Source: Brevundimonas sp. SORGH_AS_0993 (GTDB lineage: Bacteria > Pseudomonadota > Alphaproteobacteria > Caulobacterales > Caulobacteraceae). From it: 64,000 bases of DNA. Where the stretch lies: assembly GCF_030818545.1 (NCBI RefSeq), contig NZ_JAUTAH010000001.1, positions 687,001-751,000 on the forward strand, read 5' to 3'. The notes under the pieces are model-generated. The model was not told the DNA's origin, ran no database searches, and saw only the letters and a program-made list of their open reading frames with translations. The position numbers and the translations under genes were made by a program. Shown here in pieces: positions 1-7,788 of this stretch (position 1 is the stretch's first letter; every line of letters starts with the position of its first letter).

Positions 1-990
1 GCCATCCTGTCGGGCACGCGCGACATCAAATTGTCGAAGCAACGCATTGAAGGCTATCGCAACTTCGGCACCAAGCTGTGGAACGCCGCCCGCTTCAGCC
101 AGATGAACGAGGCGCGCCGTGTCGAGGGCTTCGATCCCGCGACCGTCGAACAGACGATCAACCGCTGGATCCGGGGCGAGCTGACCAAGGCCGAGCGTCA
201 GGTGTCCGAGGCCATCGAGGGCGGGCGGTTCGACGATGCGGCGGGCGCGCTGTATCGCTTCGTCTGGAACGTCTTCTGCGACTGGTATCTGGAACTGGCC
301 AAGCCGGTCTTCCAAGGCGGCGATGAAGCCGCCAAGGCCGAGACACGCGCCATGACCGCCTGGACGCTGGATCAGACGCTGAAGCTGCTGCACCCGGTCA
401 TGCCCTTCATCACCGAGGAGCTTTGGGCCGAACTGGGCAAGGAAGGCCCGGCCCGCGACGGTCTGCTGATCGGCGCCGAATGGCCGGTGTTGCCGGACGC
501 CTTCATCGACCCGGCGGCCGAGGCCGAAATCGGCTGGCTGGTCGATCTGGTCGGCGAAATCCGCGGCCTGCGCGCCGAGATGAACGTGCCGCCGTCGGCC
601 AAGCCGCCGCTGGCCTTCGTCGCGCCCGACGCCGTGACGGCCGAGCGGATCGCGCGGCACCGCGACCTGATCCTGACCCTGGGCCGGGTGTCGGAGGTCG
701 GATCGGCAGAGGCCGCGCCGACCGGGGCCGTGACCTTTGTTTCCGGCGGATCGACGGCGGCCCTGTCCCTGGCCGGAATCATCGACCTGACGGCCGAACG
801 GGCGCGGCTGGAGAAAGAGATCGGGGCTTTCGACGCCGACATCGGCCATGTGAACAAGAAGCTGGGCAACCCCAATTTCGTCGCCCGCGCCGCCGCCGAG
901 GTCGTGGACGAACAGCGCGCCAAACTGGCGGAGGCGGAAGCCGGCAAGGCCAAGCTGCAGGCGGCGTTGAAACGGCTGGAGGCCCTGTGA
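1..990 (+). CDS. valS: Valine--tRNA ligase, C-terminal part (5' end outside window)
   Basis: Reading frame 1 is open from the first base to the TGA at 988-990, so this is the 3' third of a longer gene. It covers the end of the catalytic core, the anticodon-binding domain (motif RIEGYRNFGTKLWNAARF near window residues 16-33) and a C-terminal coiled coil of about 65 residues. The coil carries the ValRS signature ERARLEKEI followed by KLGNPNFVARA, which contacts tRNA-Val. The enzyme charges tRNA-Val in the cytoplasm. The HIGH and KMSKS motifs must lie upstream of the window. It is followed 13 bp later by tlyA on the same strand. The TTG at position 31 is an internal codon, not a start. Confidence 0.95.
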   Translation, partial: AILSGTRDIKLSKQRIEGYRNFGTKLWNAARFSQMNEARRVEGFDPATVEQTINRWIRGELTKAERQVSEAIEGGRFDDAAGALYRFVWNVFCDWYLELAKPVFQGGDEAAKAETRAMTAWTLDQTLKLLHPVMPFITEELWAELGKEGPARDGLLIGAEWPVLPDAFIDPAAEAEIGWLVDLVGEIRGLRAEMNVPPSAKPPLAFVAPDAVTAERIARHRDLILTLGRVSEVGSAEAAPTGAVTFVSGGSTAALSLAGIIDLTAERARLEKEIGAFDADIGHVNKKLGNPNFVARAAAEVVDEQRAKLAEAEAGKAKLQAALKRLEAL

Positions 991-1003
991 TCCGGCGGGC
1001 CGG

Positions 1004-1744
1004 GTGAAGAGCCGCATCGACCAGCTGCTGGTCGCGCGGGGCCTGTTCGACAGCCGGTCGCGAGCGCGGGCCGCCATCGAGGCCGGGCTGGTCAGGGCCG
1101 ACGGCGTCGTGGTGCGAAAGCCGTCCGAAGCGGTGGCCGACGACGCCGTTCTGGACGCCCGGCCCGCGCACCGCTGGGTCGGGCGCGGCGCGCTGAAGCT
1201 GGATCACGCCCTGACGCTGTGGCCCATCGCCGTCGAAGGCCGGATCGCGCTGGACGTCGGCGCTTCCACCGGCGGCTTCACCGAGGTGTGCCTGGATCGC
1301 GGCGCGGCCAAGGTGTTCGCCGTGGACGTGGGGTCGGGTCAGATGCATCCGACCGTCGCCGCCAACCCTCGCGTCACCAATCTGGAGCGGACGGATGCGC
1401 GCGATCTGACGCCGGCGCTGATCCCGCAGGCGCCGTCGTTGATCGTCTGCGACGCCAGCTTCATCAGCCTGATCAAGGTGCTGCCGGCCGTTCTGGATCT
1501 GGCGGCGCAGGGGGCGGACCTGATCACCCTGGTGAAACCTCAGTTCGAGGCGGATCGGCCTGGCACAGGCAAGAAGGGGGTGGTCAAGGACCCCGCCGCC
1601 CACGCCGCAGCGGTCCAACGGGTGCGGGACTGGCTGGAGGCCGCAGGCTGGGCCGTGCAGGCCACGACCGTAAGCCCCGTCACCGGCGGCGACGGCAACG
1701 TCGAGTTCCTGCTGTGGGCCACGAAGCCCGACCGAGAACCTTGA
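1004..1744 (+). CDS. tlyA: TlyA family rRNA (cytidine-2'-O)-methyltransferase / hemolysin A
   Basis: The 246-residue protein matches the TlyA family in length and layout. An S4 RNA-binding domain covers roughly residues 1-60 (RIDQLLVARGLFDSRSRARA), followed by a Rossmann-fold methyltransferase with the SAM motif DVGASTGGFTEV near residue 84. Characterised TlyA enzymes 2'-O-methylate cytidines in 16S and/or 23S rRNA; the historic hemolysin label is doubtful. The start is GTG at 1004, 13 bp after the valS stop, so co-transcription is likely. The C-terminal GNVEFLLWATK strand is complete. In other alphaproteobacteria this gene often lies near dxs or RNA-modification genes; here it sits after valS. 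Confidence 0.9.
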   Translation: MKSRIDQLLVARGLFDSRSRARAAIEAGLVRADGVVVRKPSEAVADDAVLDARPAHRWVGRGALKLDHALTLWPIAVEGRIALDVGASTGGFTEVCLDRGAAKVFAVDVGSGQMHPTVAANPRVTNLERTDARDLTPALIPQAPSLIVCDASFISLIKVLPAVLDLAAQGADLITLVKPQFEADRPGTGKKGVVKDPAAHAAAVQRVRDWLEAAGWAVQATTVSPVTGGDGNVEFLLWATKPDREP

Positions 1745-1802
1745 CCCTGAAACACGGGCTCAAGTGGCGCGAAGCGCGGTGGCCTGCCCGAACGATGAGA
1801 AA

Positions 1803-1828
1803 CCGCCGGGGGATTTCTCCTCCGGCGG
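1803..1828 (-). terminator. Probable terminator of the glycine-zipper gene
   Basis: A 7-bp inverted repeat (CCGCCGG at 1803-1809, CCGGCGG at 1822-1828) with further partial pairing inside lies between the convergent ends of tlyA and the glycine-zipper gene. Read on the minus strand the hairpin is followed by TTTCT, giving a weak intrinsic terminator. The thymine run is short, so the call is tentative. Confidence 0.45.
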
Positions 1829-1865
1829 CTCCCGTCACGTCGTCGATCGACAGGGGGGCTGATAA

Positions 1866-2540
1866 TTAATCGACGACGCGATAGCGGCCGTACTGGTCGG
1901 GGCAGGTGCGGACGTAGCGGGTGTCCGTGCGACCATCGGGCAGACGAATGCGGCTTTCCGCCAGGCGGCATCCGTCGGTGTTCTGATAGTTCCCCACCGG
2001 GCGGTCGTTATAATAGCCGCCCCGGTCGTAGGCGTAGTCGTCGCGGCGGTCGTAGCCGTCGTAGCCGTAACCCTGATCGCCGGAGTAGCGGTTATCGTAG
2101 TAGCTGTAGGTCGGCTCGCTGTAGCTGGGCGTATAGCCGTAGCCCTGGCCGTAGTAGCCATTGGAGCCGTAGCTTTGATAGCTGCGGCAGGCGTCGGAGC
2201 TGGAACGACCGACCTGAGAGCCGACCACGGCGCCCAGCACGCCGCCCAGAATGCTGCCTTCGGTGCGACGACCGCGCGCGGCCAACTGCGAGCCGATGAC
2301 GGCGCCCGCGCCGCCGCCGATCACCGCACCCGCGCCGGTGCGGCCCTGCCGTTCACGGGCGCAGGGATCGTAGCCATAGCCGCGGTTGGAATAGTCATAG
2401 GACGGGCCATAGGCGCCCGTGCCGTAGTTCCGCGCCTGACCGTAGCTGTAATAGGTCTGGGCCGAGGCGGCGAGCGGCGCTGCGGTGACGCCCAGAGCCA
2501 GGGCGGCGACGGCGGCCAGCGATGTTTTCGAGATACGCAT
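1866..2540 (-). CDS. Secreted glycine-zipper 2TM domain protein, Tyr/Gly-rich
   Basis: The 224-residue protein has an N-terminal signal peptide (MRISKTSLAAVAALALGV, Ala-rich core, probable cleavage after SAQA/T near residue 29). A glycine-zipper segment follows (GAGAVIGGGAGAVIGSQ and GGVLGAVVGSQVG, roughly residues 70-110), typical of Gly-zipper_2TM outer-membrane or periplasmic proteins. The C-terminal half is very rich in Tyr, Gly, Asp and Ser, and ends in a conserved-looking RLPDGRTDTRYVRTCPDQYGRYRVVD-like segment. The start at 2540 was chosen because the signal peptide begins there; upstream in-frame codons would add a non-signal leader. Function is unknown; a structural role in the envelope is inferred. 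Confidence 0.75.
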   Translation of the reverse strand: MRISKTSLAAVAALALGVTAAPLAASAQTYYSYGQARNYGTGAYGPSYDYSNRGYGYDPCARERQGRTGAGAVIGGGAGAVIGSQLAARGRRTEGSILGGVLGAVVGSQVGRSSSDACRSYQSYGSNGYYGQGYGYTPSYSEPTYSYYDNRYSGDQGYGYDGYDRRDDYAYDRGGYYNDRPVGNYQNTDGCRLAESRIRLPDGRTDTRYVRTCPDQYGRYRVVD

Positions 2541-2677
2541 ATTCCAACCCCTTCGAGGACCGGACCAATTCCGTAACCGCATAACGGCGAAGCCTCGTGT
2601 CTGTTGCAAGGATGATTAATGCGGCGAAGCTGAACGGGATTTGAGCGGTCTGTTCATCTTCGTTCATCTTTGTTGGG

Positions 2678-2820
2678 CCTACCGCGCTCCGCTCTGCTTG
2701 CGGCAGACGTTCGTTTTGGCCTACCGCGCTCCGCGCTGCTTGAGGCCGAGGTTTGTTTCGCCTACCGCGCTTCGCGCTGCTTGAGGCCGGGGTTTGTTTG
2801 GCCTGTCGTGCTTGGCGCGC
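2678..2820. repeat. Tandem 41-42 bp repeat, three full units plus a remnant
   Basis: Units start at 2678, 2720, 2761 and (degenerate) 2802, a spacing of 42, 41 and 41 bp. Each begins CCTACCGCGCT(C/T)CGC and continues through a CTGCTTG...GTTTG part. The array fills most of the 307-bp space between the glycine-zipper gene and the methyltransferase; nothing else is evident there apart from a duplicated TGTTCATCTT/CGTTCATCTT at 2651-2670. There are no unique spacers, so it is not a CRISPR. A related inverted copy (GCGCGAAGCGCGGT) occurs at 1767-1780, suggesting a dispersed repeat family. Confidence 0.8.
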
Positions 2821-2847
2821 CGGGGAGGCGGGGCTAGAAGCGCGGCG

Positions 2848-4092
2848 ATGGAGACCTTCAGGATCGACCGCATCGGCGGGCAGGGCGACGGGATCGCCGA
2901 AACGCCGAACGGGCCGGTCTTCGCCAGCCTGACCCTGCCCGGCGAGACCGTGCGGGGCCGGGTCAGCGACGGTCGGCTGGAAACGGCCGAGATCGTCGCG
3001 CCCAGCGCCGACCGGATCGCGCCGGTGTCGCCGCAATATGGCGACTGCGGCGGCTGCGCGCTGCAGCACTGGGCGGCCGAACCCTATCTGGACTGGAAGC
3101 GCGAGCAGGTCCGACTGGCCCTGGCGCGAGAGCGGGTCGAGACCGAGATCGAGCCGACAGTGGCCGTGCCGTCGGGCACGCGGCGGCGGGTGGCCCTGCA
3201 TGCCCGACGCGGCGAGGACGGTCGGGCGATCCTGGGGTTCAAGGCGCGTCGGTCGTGGCGGTTGGTCGAGGTGGTCGCCTGTCCGGTCGCCGATCCCCGC
3301 ATCGTTCAGGCGATCCCGGCCCTGCGTCGTCTGGCGGACGCCTTTCTGGAGCATCCGAAGTCGGCCCCGACCCTGCATGTCACCTGGACGCTGACGGGGT
3401 TGGACGTGGATGTAACGGGGGTGGAGCGCCGATCCGGCGGCGGCCCGTCGGGCGATGCCCGCAGCCGGGCCGTCGCGGCGGCCCAGGCGGCCGATCTGGC
3501 GCGGCTGAGCCTGGCCGGAGAAACCCTGGTCATGGCGCGCCAGCCGAAGATCGCCTTCGGTCCGGCGACCGTCGCGCTGCCGGCCGGGGGTTTCCTGCAG
3601 GCCGTGCCGCAGGCGGAGGACGCCATGGTGTCGCGCGCCGTGGCCGCCGTGAAGGGCGCCAGAAAGGTCGCCGATCTGTTCTGCGGCGCCGGGACCTTCA
3701 CCTTTCCGCTGGCGACGGTCGCGCCGGTGATCGCCGCCGACGCCTCCAAGGCCGGGATCGACGCCCTGAAGGCCGGGATCAACACGGCCAAGGGGATGAA
3801 GGCCATCGCCGCCGAGGCGCGCGACCTGTTCCGCCGTCCCCTGACGCCGTTCGATCTGAAAGGGTGCGAGGCCATCGTCTTCGACCCGCCGCGCGCCGGA
3901 GCCGTCGAACAGACGGCCCAGATCGCGGCCGCCAAGGCGGGCGTCGTGGTGGGGGTGTCATGCAACCCCCAGACCTTTGCACGGGATGCGCGGGTTCTGA
4001 TCGACGCCGGGTTCCGGCTGGAGCGGGTCACGCCCGTGGATCAATTTCTCTGGTCGGCCCATGTGGAGCTGGTCGGCGTGTTCAGACGGTAG
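2848..4092 (+). CDS. Class I SAM-dependent RNA methyltransferase, RlmD/RumA-like (m5U)
   Basis: The 414-residue protein resembles RlmD/RumA 5-methyluridine methyltransferases: N-terminal TRAM-like beta domain, cysteine-containing linker CGGCALQHW (about residue 66-75) with a further Cys in VEVVACPVADP (about 143), SAM motif DLFCGAGTFTFPLA (about 275), and the catalytic segments FDPPRAGA and VGVSCNPQTFARD. Such enzymes methylate C5 of uridine in 23S rRNA or tRNA. The usual first Fe-S ligand (C-P-H-F-G-x-C-G-G-C) reads Ser here (VSPQYGDCGGC), so the 4Fe-4S cluster may be altered. The ATG at 2848 was preferred to an upstream TTG at 2794 because METFRIDRIGGQGDG is the family-like N-terminus and the upstream part lies in the tandem repeat. 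Confidence 0.85.
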   Translation: METFRIDRIGGQGDGIAETPNGPVFASLTLPGETVRGRVSDGRLETAEIVAPSADRIAPVSPQYGDCGGCALQHWAAEPYLDWKREQVRLALARERVETEIEPTVAVPSGTRRRVALHARRGEDGRAILGFKARRSWRLVEVVACPVADPRIVQAIPALRRLADAFLEHPKSAPTLHVTWTLTGLDVDVTGVERRSGGGPSGDARSRAVAAAQAADLARLSLAGETLVMARQPKIAFGPATVALPAGGFLQAVPQAEDAMVSRAVAAVKGARKVADLFCGAGTFTFPLATVAPVIAADASKAGIDALKAGINTAKGMKAIAAEARDLFRRPLTPFDLKGCEAIVFDPPRAGAVEQTAQIAAAKAGVVVGVSCNPQTFARDARVLIDAGFRLERVTPVDQFLWSAHVELVGVFRR

Positions 4093-4108
4093 GCGATAGG
4101 CGAGGACG

Positions 4109-4501
4109 ATGGCGGACGAGGACGAGGACGGCGGCGGGTTCCACGCCGAAGACTGGACCCGGTTGACGCCGTTCGTCGGGGCGGTTGCGACCCTGGACGA
4201 CGTGCAGGCGCGCCGCGCGGTCTTCGCCCTGGGGGATACGGACGATCCGCGCCCCATCGCCATGGACCTGCCGCAGCCGGCCATCTGGTGGGACGACGCG
4301 GGCGAACAGGCGGCGGTCGTGGTCCAGGCCGAGAGCCACCTGAACGCCGAAGGGGAGGCGATGGAGGTGCTGGGCCTGATCCTGCCCGACGGCGACGCCG
4401 TCGTGGCCCTGATGGACGATGTCGACCTGGTGGACGACACCGACCCGACGTGGCGCGATCTGGTGACGAACGCCATCGACCCCTCGGCCGCCGAGGACTG
4501 A
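4109..4501 (+). CDS. Conserved-looking acidic hypothetical protein
   Basis: The 130-residue protein is strongly acidic (MADEDEDGG start, clusters of Asp/Glu throughout, few Lys) with no signal peptide or membrane segment. It lies 16 bp after the RlmD-like gene on the same strand, so it is probably co-transcribed. It contains a predicted alpha/beta pattern (RRAVFALGD, EQAAVVVQAESH, EVLGLILPDGDAVVALMDDVDLV), which suggests a compact cytoplasmic fold rather than random coding. I do not recognise the family and give no function. Confidence 0.65.
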   Translation: MADEDEDGGGFHAEDWTRLTPFVGAVATLDDVQARRAVFALGDTDDPRPIAMDLPQPAIWWDDAGEQAAVVVQAESHLNAEGEAMEVLGLILPDGDAVVALMDDVDLVDDTDPTWRDLVTNAIDPSAAED

Positions 4502-4562
4502 ATTCGCCTGCGATTCGCGAGAGCAAGCCTCTCGGCGCGTCCTTCCGGGGCGTCCGAAGGAC

Positions 4563-4639
4563 GAACCCGGAACCCAGGAGGCGCGCATCAGGAACTGAAC
4601 GGATTCAGCAGCCATTCCGTACCCCTGGGTTCCGGGTTC
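4563..4639. repeat. Palindromic repeat element (16-bp perfect inverted repeat)
   Basis: The arm GAACCCGGAACCCAGG at 4563-4578 is matched exactly by its reverse complement at 4624-4639, with a 45-nt loop. Flanking sequence (GTCATTCCGGGG-type text at 4652-4665 on the minus strand, TTCCGGGGCGTCC near 4540) extends partial symmetry. This type of element is familiar to me from intergenic spaces of Caulobacteraceae, though I cannot count copies here. It lies between the convergent acidic-protein gene and radical SAM gene, and may double as a terminator or RNA-stability hairpin. Confidence 0.7.
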
Positions 4640-4685
4640 TTCGCTATGCCCAGCCCCGGAATGACGACCCCGCTCCGTCAACATC

Positions 4686-5750
4686 TTAGCCGAACAGCTC
4701 CAGTTGAGGTCGGGCGTCGGCCGGGACGTGGAAACGGCTTTCGTCCAGCAGAGGGCGGGGCGCATCCAGCCCATAGCGTTTCAGGGCGGCCTTGAAGCGG
4801 ACGGCGATCAGGTCGGCGACCGGGCCGCGCCCCTTCATCCGCTGGGCGAAGTCGGGGTCGTAGTCGCGCCCGCCGCGCGTCTGGCGAATCAGGGACATGA
4901 CGCGGGCGGCGCGGTCGGGCCGGGCGTCGGCCAGCCATTCCTGAAACAGGTCCTTGATCTCCAGCGGCAGGCGCAGGGTGACGTACATGGCCGTGGTCGC
5001 CCCGGCCTTGGCGGCGGCCTCCAGGACCGATTCCAGTTCATGATCGTTGAGGCCGGGAATGACGGGGGCGAAGCCGACCCCGACCGGGCACCCCGCATCG
5101 GCCAGGCGGCTGATGGCCTCAAGCCGTTTGGCGGGGGTGGAGGCGCGCGGCTCCATGGCCCTGGCCAGCTTGCGGTCCAGGGTGGTGATGGAGACGAAGG
5201 CTGAGGCCAGGCCGGCCCGTCCCATGGGGCCCAGAATGTCGGCGTCGCGCGCGATCAGCACCGACTTGGTGATGATGCTGAACGGATGGTTGAACCGCTG
5301 CATCACCTGAAGGATCGAGCGGGTGGACTGCAGATCCCGCTCCACCGGCTGATAGGGGTCGGTGTTGCCGCCTATGTGGATGCGTTTGCACCGATATCGG
5401 GGGGCGAGGAACGCCTGTTCCAGCAGACGTGCGCCCTCGGGCTTGAAGAAGAGCCGGCTCTCGAAATCCAGGCCCGGGGATAGGCCCATCCAGGCATGGG
5501 CCGGACGGGCGTAGCAGTAGATGCAGCCATGTTCGCAACCTTTGTAGGGATTGATGGAGCGGTCGAAGCCGACGTCCGGACTGTCGTTCCGGGCGATGAT
5601 GGTGCGGGCGTGTTCGGGCGTGAGGGTGGTGCGCAGCGGCGCGACCTGGGCGTCGTCGTGCGTCCAGCCGTCGTCGAACGCTTCATGCTGCTGGGGCTCG
5701 TAGCGGCCGGTGACATTCGAACGCGCGCCTCTTCCCTTGGCCGTTTCCAT
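4686..5750 (-). CDS. PA0069-family radical SAM protein (SplB-like)
   Basis: The 354-residue protein carries the radical-SAM cluster motif CEHGCIYCYARP (residues about 70-81) in the context DRSINPYKGCEHG, typical of PA0069-family proteins and related to spore photoproduct lyase-like enzymes. Downstream elements IGGNTDPYQPVE and VITKSVLIARDADIL fit the TIM-barrel SAM fold. The cluster cleaves SAM to form a 5'-deoxyadenosyl radical; the substrate of this family is not known. The ATG at 5750 (METAKGRGARSNVTGRYE) was chosen over an upstream in-frame start because family members begin with a GRGA(R/T) segment. It stands alone, with a long gene-free region upstream. Confidence 0.85.
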   Translation of the reverse strand: METAKGRGARSNVTGRYEPQQHEAFDDGWTHDDAQVAPLRTTLTPEHARTIIARNDSPDVGFDRSINPYKGCEHGCIYCYARPAHAWMGLSPGLDFESRLFFKPEGARLLEQAFLAPRYRCKRIHIGGNTDPYQPVERDLQSTRSILQVMQRFNHPFSIITKSVLIARDADILGPMGRAGLASAFVSITTLDRKLARAMEPRASTPAKRLEAISRLADAGCPVGVGFAPVIPGLNDHELESVLEAAAKAGATTAMYVTLRLPLEIKDLFQEWLADARPDRAARVMSLIRQTRGGRDYDPDFAQRMKGRGPVADLIAVRFKAALKRYGLDAPRPLLDESRFHVPADARPQLELFG

Positions 5751-6325
5751 GAAGGGACGATGGAACGAACAAAGGAACAAATCAAGAACATTATCGACCA
5801 TGCGAGCCGCTGGGCGAGCCACTGGGCAGGCCAAGGCGCCCGTCGCCGTCGCGCGGGGGATAAGGGAGGGCAGGCGGAGCGCCGGGCCATCGCCCGGAGT
5901 TCTGAGATGAAATACCGTTTCGACGAAGGCCGACGCTCCGCGCGCATGGTTTTCGACGAGCCTCGGACCGACGCAATGTTTTCACGCCGACCCCGAACGC
6001 CCCCCGCGGCGGGCGTGACGCCTGCACGTCCGCCCCGTTGGCTCTCCTCCGAGCCGCCACGCAAGGCGACCGGACCCTGCCGGCCGCCGCTCGCCCGCGC
6101 GAGGTCTTTGGAACCCCGACATCGGGCGGACACCGCTCCATACGCTCCCGCCGCCGCAAGGTCGCAGGCCTTACGAGCCCTCCGGTGCGACGGGACGGAT
6201 CAAGCATGGGCGCGATCCGAACCGAGGCGCGCAGATCGGCGCGAGAATTCGACAAGTCTATGAAAAGACGGGGTTCAGACCAGCGGCATTGCGCGCGCAA
6301 GCCGCCGGTTGGGCGCACATTTCCG
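5751..6325. other. 575-bp gene-free interval
   Basis: No open frame in either strand has a recognisable start, family signature or credible ribosome site. The interval is very GC-rich and full of short hairpins. Part of it (6040-6180) folds into a plausible rod-like RNA, listed separately. A hairpin GTCTTTTCATAGAC lies at about 6255-6268 (minus strand). The radical SAM gene promoter should lie within about 100 bp of 5751, but I see no clear -35/-10 pair. Confidence 0.6.
6040..6180 (-). ncRNA. Candidate structured RNA, possibly 6S-like
   Basis: On the minus strand the 5' and 3' halves can pair into a long imperfect rod: GGCUC at the 5' end with GAGCC at the 3' end; AAGG...GCGACC with GGUCGC-CUU; and CCUUGC with GCAGG further in. 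Smaller apical hairpins are CCCG-AUGU-CGGG and CUCG-CGCGGG-CGAG. The 3' end (UGCGUGGCGGCUCGGAGGAG) resembles the 3' strand of E. coli 6S RNA (GCGGCGGCAUCUCGGAGAU). Length near 141 nt is slightly short for 6S. No promoter or terminator is clear, and GC-rich DNA folds easily, so this is only a candidate. RNase P, tmRNA and SRP signatures are absent. Confidence 0.3.
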
Positions 6326-7738
6326 TCAGAACAGGACGGCGGGGTTCATGATGCGTCGAGGATCGAGCGCCTGGCGGATGGCGGCCATGGTCTCGATCTC
6401 CAGCGGCGACTTGTAGCGCCGGGCCTCGTCGGTCTTCAGCCGGCCCAGACCATGTTCGGCCGAGATGGAGCCGTCGTAGCGGGCGACCACGTCATGAACG
6501 ACTTGGGAGCCTTCCTTCCAGCGGCCGATGAAGGCGGGCACGTCCTGACCGACGCCCGGCAGGATGTCGTAGTGCAGATTGCCGTCGCCGACGTGGCCGA
6601 AGACCGAGATGCGGGCGCCGGGATGGAAGCGTGCGACGGCGGCCGAGGCTTCGTCGATGAAATGGGCGATTCGGCTGATCGGCACGGAGACGTCGTGTTT
6701 CCAGCCGCCGCCCTCGGGCTTCAGAGCCGCCGAATGCTCCTCGCGCAGACGCCAGAAGGCGGCGCGCTGGGCGTCGTTCTGGGCGATGGCGGCGTCGGTG
6801 ATCAGCCCCTCGTCGAAGGCGACCTCCAGCAGGGCCTCCATCTGCGCTTCGGCCCCGCCCGGCGTGCCCGAGGCGATTTCGATCAGGACGTACCAGTCGG
6901 GCGTCGACTCCAGAGGTTCGCGGGTGTCGGGGATGGTCTTCAGCACCAGTTCCATGCCCAGGCGCTTCATCAGCTCGAACGCCTCGACCCCGCCGCCGGT
7001 CTCGGCCTTGGCGCGGGCCAGAAGCTCGATGGAGGCGGCGGCGGTCTCAAGCCCCACGATCGCGACGGCGCGCGAGCGCATGATCGGAAACAGTTTCAGA
7101 GTGGCGGCGGTGACGACGCCCAGCGTGCCCTCCGCCCCGATCAGAAGCTGCTTCAGGTCGTAGCCGGTGTTGTCCTTCCTGAGGCGTTTCAGGCCGTTGA
7201 AGATCTGACCGTTGGGCAGGACCGCCTCGACGCCCAGCACCAGATCGCGCATCATGCCGTAGCGCAGCACCTGGGTGCCGCCGGCGTTGGTGGAGATGAC
7301 GCCGCCGACGGTGGCCGAGCCCTCGGCCGCCAGGCTGAGCGGGAAATAGCGGCCCGCCGCCGTCGCCGCCTGTTGCGCCTCCAACAGGGTCAGACCGGCC
7401 TCGACCGTCATGGCGTCGTCCAGGGGCGTGACGTCGCGGACGGCGCGCATCTTCTTCATCGACAGCAGCACTTCGCCGAAGGGAATCTGGCCCCCGACCA
7501 GGCCGGTGCCCCCGCCCTGGGGCGTGACCGCCACCCCGTCGCGGGCGCACAGGGCGACGATGCGCGCGACCTCCTCGGTCGAACGCGGGGTCAGGAGGAT
7601 GGGCGTTTCGCCCGTCCAGCGGTTGCGCCATTCGGTCAGGAAGGGGGCCACGACCTGCGGGTCCTGGGTCCAACCGCCCGGGCCGAGGGCGGCCTTCAAC
7701 TCATCCAGAAAGGCGGGGGAAGGGGCGGTCGTGCTCAT
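6326..7738 (-). CDS. FAD-binding oxidoreductase, GlcD / D-2-hydroxyacid dehydrogenase family
   Basis: The 470-residue protein has an N-terminal PCMH-type FAD domain with the dinucleotide loop TPQGGGTGLVGGQIP (about residues 70-84). The FAD-linked oxidase C-terminal domain contains FGHVGDGNLHYD (about 376-387) and SISAEHGLGRLK, the conserved motifs of the GlcD/D-lactate/D-2-hydroxyglutarate dehydrogenase group. These enzymes oxidise D-2-hydroxyacids to 2-oxoacids. The exact substrate cannot be read from sequence; D-2-hydroxyglutarate and D-lactate are both possible. No glcE or glcF partner is adjacent, favouring a stand-alone enzyme. The next gene upstream, parE, begins a separate unit on the same strand. 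Confidence 0.88.
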   Translation of the reverse strand: MSTTAPSPAFLDELKAALGPGGWTQDPQVVAPFLTEWRNRWTGETPILLTPRSTEEVARIVALCARDGVAVTPQGGGTGLVGGQIPFGEVLLSMKKMRAVRDVTPLDDAMTVEAGLTLLEAQQAATAAGRYFPLSLAAEGSATVGGVISTNAGGTQVLRYGMMRDLVLGVEAVLPNGQIFNGLKRLRKDNTGYDLKQLLIGAEGTLGVVTAATLKLFPIMRSRAVAIVGLETAAASIELLARAKAETGGGVEAFELMKRLGMELVLKTIPDTREPLESTPDWYVLIEIASGTPGGAEAQMEALLEVAFDEGLITDAAIAQNDAQRAAFWRLREEHSAALKPEGGGWKHDVSVPISRIAHFIDEASAAVARFHPGARISVFGHVGDGNLHYDILPGVGQDVPAFIGRWKEGSQVVHDVVARYDGSISAEHGLGRLKTDEARRYKSPLEIETMAAIRQALDPRRIMNPAVLF

Positions 7739-7788
7739 GGCGGTTCTTTTGTCAGGCGTCGCCGTTCGTTGGAAGGGCCGCGATGGCG

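Noticed and set aside
2678..2820. CRISPR array
   Set aside because: The repeated units are directly adjacent with no unique spacers, and no cas gene is nearby.
5751..6325. RNase P RNA, tmRNA or SRP RNA in the large gap
   Set aside because: The conserved GAGGAAAGUCCGGGC of RNase P, the tag reading frame and acceptor end of tmRNA, and the GGAAGNAGCC loop of SRP RNA were searched by eye on both strands and not found.
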